This document shows positions 5,956-12,333 of a stretch of 14,243 nucleotides of DNA, piece by piece (position 1 is the first letter of the stretch; each line of letters opens with the position of its first letter). The stretch is taken from NCBI GenBank assembly GCA_011620505.1, contig WOZA01000120.1, positions 1 to 14,243 on the forward strand. Reading direction: 5' to 3'. The notes below the pieces were generated by a model. The model made no database searches and was not told the origin of the DNA. It saw only the letters and a program-made list of their open reading frames with translations. Origin of the DNA: Anaerolineaceae bacterium (GTDB lineage: Bacteria > Chloroflexota > Anaerolineae > Anaerolineales > Anaerolineaceae). The position numbers and the translations under genes are program-made.

Positions 5956-7686
5956 ATGGAACCACGAGCAGATTTCAGTAATGCCAACCCGCCGATCGGC
6001 TTTGTGACAGGGGGCGGTCTTGAAGCCAACCTGCAGGTGAAGCTGACCGTGCCGGCACAAACGGTGCAGGAGGGGGCTTTTGTGGTGATGGATAGCGGCA
6101 GCTTGCGCTTTTATGGGCTGGTGACAGACCTCCAGTTGGCTGCCATCGACCCCAACTATGCCAGCCAACTTAACAGCGAGCGCTTCAGCCCGCGCCTGGG
6201 GCAGTACCTCAACCAGAACACGCTCTATACCAACCTGGCGGTCATGCCCGCCCTGATGCTGGATCGCGGTCCGGACCCAGCCAGCCCGGAGTATGCCACC
6301 TGGCTGCAAAACCGACCGGCGAAAGATACACCCATCACGGTAAAGACAGTTCCTGACCACCACGCGCCGGTCAGACTGGCAAATGCCGAAGATATCGAGC
6401 AGATATTCGGTACGGAAGACGGCAAAACCATCTTTCGCGTTGGTGAGACACGCGAACAAGGTCACGCGGTCTGCCTGAACCTCGAGAAGTTCGTTCAGCG
6501 TTCATCGGGGATTTTTGGCACGACTGGCTCGGGCAAGTCCTTCCTGGCGCGGATGATTCTGGCGGGGCTGATCCATGCCAACAATGCTTCAACCCTGATT
6601 TTTGACATGCACAACGAGTATGGTCCCCCAAGCACCTCTTCGGATACCGGTAAGCCGGTGAGTGGACTCAAAGAGCAGTTTACAGCACGGGTAAGGTTGG
6701 TTGGGTTGGGTGCGGGCACGGATTTTGGTGCCCTGCACGCTGATTTTAACCTTGAAATTGCTTACAGGGATCTCACCCCGGAAGATATTCTGCAGCTGAG
6801 CCAGAGCCTCAACCTCAAGGAAACCACCGCCACCACGCTGGATGCCTTGCAGACCAGTTTTGGTGAGGATTGGTTCATGGCATTTATGCAGATGCGCGGA
6901 AAAGCAACCGAAGAGGATGAGGAAGGAAAACGCCGTCCCGCAGCCGACAGCGTGGAAGCCTGGGCAAATGAGGCGGGCGTAAATGTGATGGCAGCGGAAA
7001 GTCTGCGCAGCAAACTTGGCCGCCTGATGAACCGACCCTACCTGGTGGACAGCCCCGCGAGTAATGGCCTGGCGGAGATTATCGATACTCTTCAGGCTGG
7101 GCGGCATGTTATCCTCTCCTTTGGTCGCTACGATTCTGAGCTCGATTACCTGTTGGTTACCAATTTAATCACCCGGAAAATCCGCGACACCTGGGAGGCT
7201 GCTACCAACCAGTTCCACAAGGACAAAAAGAAAGAACCCCGTCCGCTGGTGGTGGTGGTCGAGGAAGCCCACAAGCTGCTCAACCGCGAAATGGCTTCCC
7301 AGACCATCTTCAGCACCATCGCGCGCGAAATGCGCAAGTATTACGTGACCCTGCTGATTATTGACCAGCGTCCCTCGCAGATTTACGACGAGGTCATGTC
7401 GCAGCTGGGGACGCGCATCTCAGGAGCTCTCGGGGATGAGGATGACATCAATGCGGTGCTCAGCGGTTTGGCAGGGCGAAATGCTCTGCGCGGCATGCTC
7501 GCCAAGCTTCAGCCCAAAGAGGAAGTCCTGATGCTCGGCTGGGGTGTGCCCATGCCAATCCCCATCCGTTCACGGCGTTATGATGAAAAATTCTGGCAGG
7601 AACTACACAAAGATGAGACGCCGAAGCCTGCAACCACCGCGGATTTCAACAAGTTGTTAGGGTTTGGTGACGATGATACCGATTAA
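5956..7686 (+). CDS. herA: HerA-family hexameric DNA translocase (FtsK-HerA ATPase)
   Basis: Encodes a 576-residue ATP-driven DNA pump. HerA hexamers translocate double-stranded DNA and power NurA in end resection. Domains in order: HAS barrel (about 10-130, PIG at 13-15 and FYGLVTD at 52-58); RecA-like ATPase with Walker A GTTGSGKS (188-195), a DMHNEYG strand shortly after, a helical insertion (about 290-370), Walker B VVVVEEAHK (432-440), the family motif IAREMRKY with its arginines, and LLIIDQRPSQI followed by LGTRISG, typical of HerA; then a C-terminal tail that would wrap neighbouring subunits. The start at ATG 5956 has GGAG (5942-5945) at a rather long 10-base spacing. Its end overlaps rad50 by 14 bp. 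Context with nurA and rad50 points to DNA break repair rather than to a HerA-Sir2 or HerA-DUF4297 defence pair. Confidence 0.93.
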   Translation: MEPRADFSNANPPIGFVTGGGLEANLQVKLTVPAQTVQEGAFVVMDSGSLRFYGLVTDLQLAAIDPNYASQLNSERFSPRLGQYLNQNTLYTNLAVMPALMLDRGPDPASPEYATWLQNRPAKDTPITVKTVPDHHAPVRLANAEDIEQIFGTEDGKTIFRVGETREQGHAVCLNLEKFVQRSSGIFGTTGSGKSFLARMILAGLIHANNASTLIFDMHNEYGPPSTSSDTGKPVSGLKEQFTARVRLVGLGAGTDFGALHADFNLEIAYRDLTPEDILQLSQSLNLKETTATTLDALQTSFGEDWFMAFMQMRGKATEEDEEGKRRPAADSVEAWANEAGVNVMAAESLRSKLGRLMNRPYLVDSPASNGLAEIIDTLQAGRHVILSFGRYDSELDYLLVTNLITRKIRDTWEAATNQFHKDKKKEPRPLVVVVEEAHKLLNREMASQTIFSTIAREMRKYYVTLLIIDQRPSQIYDEVMSQLGTRISGALGDEDDINAVLSGLAGRNALRGMLAKLQPKEEVLMLGWGVPMPIPIRSRRYDEKFWQELHKDETPKPATTADFNKLLGFGDDDTD

Positions 7687-10249
7687 GTTGCGCATTACCG
7701 GATTCACTTCTTACCGCAAGCCGGTCGAGATTGACTTCTCCGGCTTTGACCTGGCGTGCATCTCTGGACCGAATGGTGCCGGGAAATCCTCCCTGTTGGA
7801 TGCCATTACTTACGCCCTTTACGGGGAAGCCCGCCGGCGGGATGAAGCCATCATCAATACCGCCTCTACCAAGGCGGAAGTGCAGCTGGACTTTGAATAT
7901 GAGTCCCAGACCTATCGGATTGTACGCAGCATCACCCGCGGCAAAGGCAGCCAGCTCGATTTCATGATTTTCAACCCAAGCTTGGGAGAGCAGGGCACCT
8001 GGAAAGTCCTGACCGAGCAAAACCTGCGCGCCACCCAGGCAAAAATTCAGAACACGTTGCGGCTGGACTATGAAACCTTCGTCAACGCCTCGTTCTTTTT
8101 ACAGGGGAAAGCCGATTCCTTCGCCACGCAGCGCCCCGCTGACCGTAAGAAAATCCTCTCGAGCATCCTCGGCTTGGACCAGTGGGAGGTGTACCACGAG
8201 TACACCAAAACTCGCATCCGCGATGCAAAAATCGACCTGGATGTCCGTGAACGCAAATTGGCTGAAATCCAGGCTGAACTCGACCAGGAACCCCTAAAGC
8301 GGGCAGAATATCAAGCCGCGGAGCAGGAGTTGAAGGCAGCTTCAACTGAAGTGGAGCTGCAAACGGCGCGTTATCAGCAGCAATTGGCACTAAAAGAAAA
8401 ACTTGAAGCACAGCAGCAGACTGTGAGCGCACTCGGCAGTCAACTGAAAGCCGCCCAAAACCGCATTGAAGGCTTTGAACGGCAGAAAACCGAACGCCTG
8501 GCGCGACTGCAAATTCACCAAAACACCCTCGCCCGCGCAGAGGAAATTAGAGCCGCATATGATGCCTATAATCAATTACTTGAACGCCTGCGCCAGGCAG
8601 AAGCCCAGGCGGAGCAGTTTCGCCCGATTGAAAGCGAGCTGAAAACCTATCGCCAGCAACTTGAGATGGAGAGGCAGCGGCTCACCACCACCGTTGAGCA
8701 CCTTCAGCAGGAGGAAGCCCGCATCCGCCAGTCAGCAGCGGATGCCCGTGCCCTTGAACAACAGCGGCAGGATATTGGTCAGATGGTTTCTGCCCTCACC
8801 CAGGAGATTAATAACGCGGCTGACCCGGAGAGTTTGCTGGCTGCCCTTGAGACCAGGAAGAAAGCCCTTCACTTGGAAAATGGCGAACTGCGGGCACGCA
8901 TGCAAGACCTGCAAGAACGCATCGAACAACTGGCGCAGGTTGCTGATGCGGTTTGCCCCCTTTGCGGTCAACCGCTCACGGAGGAGCACCGCGCTGAGCT
9001 CAGCACAGAACTGAAAGCCCAAGGCACTTCCCTTGGCGACCAGTTCCGCGCCAACAAGAAAGCGCTCGAAGAGGCTGAGGCGGAGGAGGAAGCATTGCGC
9101 CAGGCGCGCCGCAACCTTGAAAAGAATAAATCTGAATTGTTGCAGTACCAGAACGAGATTGCCAAGCTTGATTTGCGCCTGCAGGATATCCAAAAAGCTG
9201 AGCAGGCCTGGCAGGAAGAGGGTGCCGTTAATCTGGCAAAGGCAAAAGAATCGCTTAAAGCGGATGATTTTCTGCCCGACGTCCGGGTCAAAATAGCTGA
9301 GGAAGAAACACGGCTGGCTGAATTGGGTTACGATGCCCGCGCCCACCAACAGCTCAAGTCCGAAGAAGAGGCGGCACGCCCCGCGGTCGACGCCTATAAC
9401 CGCCTGCAAACCGCTCAGAGCGCCGTGGAAGAGCTGCAGGCTGGTCTGGCAGATCTAAGCGAAAATATCCAGGCTGCAACGTTGGAAAAAGAACGCCTGC
9501 AAGCAGAGTATGACGCCAAAGCCGCAGAACTGGCAGCTGCCCAGGCAGGACTGCCCGATATCAGCCAGACTCAGGCAGCCCTTAACAATGCCAAATTAAC
9601 GGCTTCCAGGGTGCAAATGCGCCTTGGCGGACTAAATCAGCAACTTGCCACGATCGACCAGCAGAAAAAGAACCTCGTTATCACCCGGGAGGACGCCGAA
9701 AGCATCCGCCGTACCATTCGCGACCTCGAATTGGTCCAAAAAGCCTTTGGTAAAGACGGGGTGCCGGCGATGCTGATCGAGCAGGCGATCCCCGAATTGG
9801 AAGAGCAGGCCAACGACATCCTCAGCCGGCTCTCGGACTATACCATGAGCGTCAGTTTTCCAACACAACGTGAATTTAAGGATGCAAAGCGTAGTGACAA
9901 ACGCGAAACACTCGACATCCGCATTAGTGCTGGCGGGGCTGTGCGGGATTATGAAACCTTCAGTGGGGGCGAAGCCTTCAGGATTAATTTCGCCATTCGC
10001 CTGGCGCTTTCGCGCGTGCTGGCAAAACGGGCAGGCGCAAAGCTGCAGACGCTGGTAATCGATGAAGGATTTGGCAACCAGGATGTCCAGGGGCGCCAGC
10101 GCCTGGTTGAAGCCATCAACCTGATCCGCCAGGACTTCAAAAAGATCCTGATCATCACGCACATCGAAGAGCTAAAGGACTTCTTCCCGGACCGGATCGA
10201 AGTCACCAAAACCCCTGAGGGCTCCCAGGCAGAAGTATTCATAGCGTAA
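7673..10249 (+). CDS. Rad50/SbcC-type SMC ATPase with zinc hook
   Basis: Encodes 858 residues, closer to archaeal Rad50 (about 880) than to E. coli SbcC (1047). The ABC head is split: the N-terminal half carries Walker A GPNGAGKSS (32-40) and the Q-loop segment SFFLQGKADSF. Long coiled coils (about 180-420 and 440-690) flank a mid-protein zinc hook CPLCGQPL (Cys428 and Cys431) that joins two molecules. The C-terminal half carries the ABC signature FSGGEAFR (763-770), Walker B TLVIDEGFG (Asp797, Glu798) and the D-loop GNQD. ATG 7673 is preferred; in-frame TTG 7664 and GTG 7667 are alternatives, with AGGG at 7659-7662. All lie inside herA, so translation is coupled. Rad50 normally works with Mre11/SbcD, but no such gene is in this window, so the nuclease partner must be elsewhere or be NurA. 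Confidence 0.93.
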   Translation: MIPIKLRITGFTSYRKPVEIDFSGFDLACISGPNGAGKSSLLDAITYALYGEARRRDEAIINTASTKAEVQLDFEYESQTYRIVRSITRGKGSQLDFMIFNPSLGEQGTWKVLTEQNLRATQAKIQNTLRLDYETFVNASFFLQGKADSFATQRPADRKKILSSILGLDQWEVYHEYTKTRIRDAKIDLDVRERKLAEIQAELDQEPLKRAEYQAAEQELKAASTEVELQTARYQQQLALKEKLEAQQQTVSALGSQLKAAQNRIEGFERQKTERLARLQIHQNTLARAEEIRAAYDAYNQLLERLRQAEAQAEQFRPIESELKTYRQQLEMERQRLTTTVEHLQQEEARIRQSAADARALEQQRQDIGQMVSALTQEINNAADPESLLAALETRKKALHLENGELRARMQDLQERIEQLAQVADAVCPLCGQPLTEEHRAELSTELKAQGTSLGDQFRANKKALEEAEAEEEALRQARRNLEKNKSELLQYQNEIAKLDLRLQDIQKAEQAWQEEGAVNLAKAKESLKADDFLPDVRVKIAEEETRLAELGYDARAHQQLKSEEEAARPAVDAYNRLQTAQSAVEELQAGLADLSENIQAATLEKERLQAEYDAKAAELAAAQAGLPDISQTQAALNNAKLTASRVQMRLGGLNQQLATIDQQKKNLVITREDAESIRRTIRDLELVQKAFGKDGVPAMLIEQAIPELEEQANDILSRLSDYTMSVSFPTQREFKDAKRSDKRETLDIRISAGGAVRDYETFSGGEAFRINFAIRLALSRVLAKRAGAKLQTLVIDEGFGNQDVQGRQRLVEAINLIRQDFKKILIITHIEELKDFFPDRIEVTKTPEGSQAEVFIA

Positions 10250-10278
10250 AGTTGTTTTTATATGCCTGACCAAAACTT

Positions 10279-10302
10279 GAGGCGAGATTAAACACTCGCC
10301 TC
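10279..10302 (-). terminator. Hairpin at the convergent rad50/MFS junction
   Basis: GAGGCGAG (10279-10286) and CTCGCCTC (10295-10302) form a perfect 8-bp stem with an 8-base loop that contains the MFS stop codon (10288-10290). On the minus strand it is followed by AAGTTTTGG, a modest U-rich tract, so it probably terminates the MFS transcript. On the plus strand no T-run follows, so rad50 termination is unclear. Confidence 0.55.
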
Positions 10303-11727
10303 GGGCTTGATCTTGATCAAAGCCAGGGTTGAGAACAAGAACAGGAACCCGTAGAGACCCATCAAAAGCACATATCCGGCACCATCCCCGATCGGTCCGC
10401 CGATGTACGCGCCTACCGCGCCAGCGCCTGCCCCAGCCAGGTTGGAAATCCCCAGCCAGCGCCCAGCTTCTTCTTTGGGCACAATGGAGGTCCCGAGCGC
10501 CCAGTTCGAGGAGAAGAACGCACCGGTTGCCAACCCGATCAACACACCCCCGACAAACATCACGGGCATGGTGCGCGACATAATCACAATAACAGTCCCC
10601 AGGGTAGCCATCAGCCCGCTGACCAGCAGGATCAGTTTGGCGCCAAACTTATCCGTCAGCCAACCGGAGGGGATCGAGATCACCAGGATGGCTACGCCAA
10701 CCACCATCATCAGCAGGGAAGCCGGCTGAGCCGCAGCGCTTCCTTGCATCTCCGGGAAACGTTCCTGGATAAAATACAGCACAAAACTGGCAAGGTTGTT
10801 GGCTCCAACCAGAAACGCCAGGCGGTTGATCACCCACCAGGTAAAACTTGGGCGATTCCCAGCTTCTTTCCCCAGGCTGATTCGCACCGAGGCGATCACC
10901 CCCAGCACCACTGCCAGCAGCATGCCTGCCACACCCACCACGCCTATGAGTACCAGGGATAAAGAACTTTTCAGCGCAAGGAGATGCGGCAGCAGCCAGC
11001 GAACCCCCGTGCCAATCAGCACGATTACCAGGGTGAATAGCCCGGTCATTGCCACCAGGCGCAGGATGCCTGTCCAGTCCATGGGCTTTGTCGGCTGCTT
11101 TAATGGCGTTTCCCTGACCATCATGGTTAGAACAGTTGCAACGACGAATACGGCAATCACCGCCAGGATTGCTCCCCAAAGGTTACCCGTAGTGACCATC
11201 CTGGAAATGGTAAACGCCACGAAAATTAACGGCAGAGGCAGCTCGAAGAAGGCTTTGATGCCAGAGTATCTGCCCCTTTGTGAAGGCGGAACCAGGTCGG
11301 GGATCAAGCCCTGGGCTGCCCCATGCCCGATATTGGAGAAGACCATCGAGCAGACGATCACCGCAAAGAGTGCCCAGTATCCAGCCATTCCCTCCATGCT
11401 GCCCGCAATCCATCCCACCCCGAGGAACGCGATGATTTCCAGCACGGTGCTGACCAGAATGAATGGCCTTCGCCTGCCCCAGCGCGAGGTGTTGTGGTCT
11501 GAGAGCATTCCCGCGACCGCCTGCACCAGCAGCGCGACCATCAGTGAAACCAGCCGCAAATTGCCGTAGCTTGTTCCTTTAGTTTCCTCCCCAACGAATT
11601 GCTGCACCAAAAGCGGCACGATCAGCGGCGTCAGAGTCTGGCTGCGCAGTGTCAGTGCAAAGAAATAAATATTGATGGTGATGGCGTCGTACCAATGCAA
11701 AGGTTTTTGGGCGGTTGTTTCGCTCAT
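10288..11727 (-). CDS. MFS transporter, 12 transmembrane segments
   Basis: Encodes a 479-residue integral membrane transporter of the major facilitator superfamily. The loop 2-3 signature is clear: GMLSDHNTSRWGRRRPF (73-89), and a second copy in the C-terminal half reads GWLTDKFGAK. About twelve hydrophobic segments are separated by a central loop near VRETPLKQPTKP. The RWGRRRPF form is common in sugar and oligosaccharide carriers of the SLC45/GPH-like groups, but the substrate cannot be read from sequence. The start is taken at ATG 11727, which has GGAG six bases upstream on the minus strand. A frame extension to 11961 runs back through the upstream gene, and ATG 11739 lacks a binding site. 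It lies 13 bp downstream of a phosphoribosyltransferase gene on the same transcript, which suggests uptake of a purine base or nucleoside as one possibility. Confidence 0.9.
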   Translation of the reverse strand: MSETTAQKPLHWYDAITINIYFFALTLRSQTLTPLIVPLLVQQFVGEETKGTSYGNLRLVSLMVALLVQAVAGMLSDHNTSRWGRRRPFILVSTVLEIIAFLGVGWIAGSMEGMAGYWALFAVIVCSMVFSNIGHGAAQGLIPDLVPPSQRGRYSGIKAFFELPLPLIFVAFTISRMVTTGNLWGAILAVIAVFVVATVLTMMVRETPLKQPTKPMDWTGILRLVAMTGLFTLVIVLIGTGVRWLLPHLLALKSSLSLVLIGVVGVAGMLLAVVLGVIASVRISLGKEAGNRPSFTWWVINRLAFLVGANNLASFVLYFIQERFPEMQGSAAAQPASLLMMVVGVAILVISIPSGWLTDKFGAKLILLVSGLMATLGTVIVIMSRTMPVMFVGGVLIGLATGAFFSSNWALGTSIVPKEEAGRWLGISNLAGAGAGAVGAYIGGPIGDGAGYVLLMGLYGFLFLFSTLALIKIKPEASV

Positions 11728-11740
11728 GGGAGTCTCCATA

Positions 11741-12256
11741 TCAGGGTTTGTTAGGAAGCAGAGGATTGCGAAAACCGTGTTCAACTTCCCAGGGGTAAAT
11801 GATACGGGCATCAGTCGTCGCGCCGAAATAGTCAGGTTTACTGGAATCGAACAGATTTCGGTAGGGATTGAAATGTAAAACACAGGTGGATGGCAAGCCG
11901 CCGGCTGCTGTGACGCGTTTTCGCACCGCGGTGATGGTCCGACCTGAACCCCAGACGTCATCCACGATCAACACCCGCTCACCCTTCAAAGCGGCGTTTT
12001 CCGGGAACTGGAGGAATTTGGGCCATGCCAGGTAAGGAGAGTTGCTTTTTCCGGGGCTTTCCTCTGGTTCAAAAAAATCGATTGAAGCGGTATATATGTT
12101 GCGGATGTCCATTGCTTCAGCCAGGAACCCTCCCGGCACGATGCCACCGCGGGTAATCATAAGCAGCACGTTGTATTTGTGGTCAAATTGCTGCAAGAGG
12201 TTGTCAATCAGGCGATGCACATCCTCCCAACTGATTAGTTCCTGGCGTTGGTTCAT
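11741..12256 (-). CDS. Purine-type phosphoribosyltransferase (Gpt/Hpt-like)
   Basis: Encodes a 171-residue type I phosphoribosyltransferase, cytoplasmic, which transfers ribose phosphate from PRPP to a nucleobase. The PRPP-binding loop is VLIVDDVWGSGRT (95-107, Asp99-Asp100). Near the N-terminus, TRGGIVPG (35-42) is the pyrophosphate-binding loop, and the C-terminal IIYPWEVE (152-159) is the motif seen in xanthine/hypoxanthine-guanine phosphoribosyltransferases of the COG2236 type. Substrate (xanthine, guanine or hypoxanthine) cannot be decided. The start at 12256 has GGAG (12264-12267, minus strand) at 7-base spacing. The MFS gene follows 13 bp downstream, so they are probably one operon. 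The gene begins 54 bp after priA ends, and a promoter candidate lies across that junction. Confidence 0.88.
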   Translation of the reverse strand: MNQRQELISWEDVHRLIDNLLQQFDHKYNVLLMITRGGIVPGGFLAEAMDIRNIYTASIDFFEPEESPGKSNSPYLAWPKFLQFPENAALKGERVLIVDDVWGSGRTITAVRKRVTAAGGLPSTCVLHFNPYRNLFDSSKPDYFGATTDARIIYPWEVEHGFRNPLLPNKP

Positions 12257-12303
12257 AGAATAGCTCCAAAATGACTGCTTTTACAACCTGTGAACAGGCT
12301 CAG

Positions 12304-12333
12304 ATAATAATTATAGCAGGTCAGAGGGGTCAA
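12304..12333 (-). promoter_or_regulatory. Promoter candidate for the phosphoribosyltransferase-MFS operon
   Basis: On the minus strand TTGACC (12333-12328) is followed after 18 bases by TATTAT (12309-12304), each matching five of six consensus positions. A TATAAT at 12315-12310 lies too close to that -35 (12 bases). The site straddles the priA stop codon and would give a leader of about 40 bases, letting the two downstream genes be expressed independently of priA. Confidence 0.45.

Noticed and set aside
5728..6465. Long minus-strand frame opposite the HAS-like gene and herA
   Set aside because: An antisense shadow across two clear genes, with no binding site or family signature.
4143..10249. 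HerA operon as an anti-phage defence island
   Set aside because: No Sir2, DUF4297 or other effector, integrase or restriction genes nearby, and neighbours are housekeeping; the repair reading is simpler, though not proven.
11728..11961. Long N-terminal extension of the MFS transporter
   Set aside because: It overlaps the phosphoribosyltransferase gene and is not membrane-like; ATG 11727 has a well-spaced GGAG.
12284..12300. Terminator between priA and the phosphoribosyltransferase
   Set aside because: The CCTG / CAGG hairpin there is only 4-5 bp and lacks a proper U-run on the minus strand.
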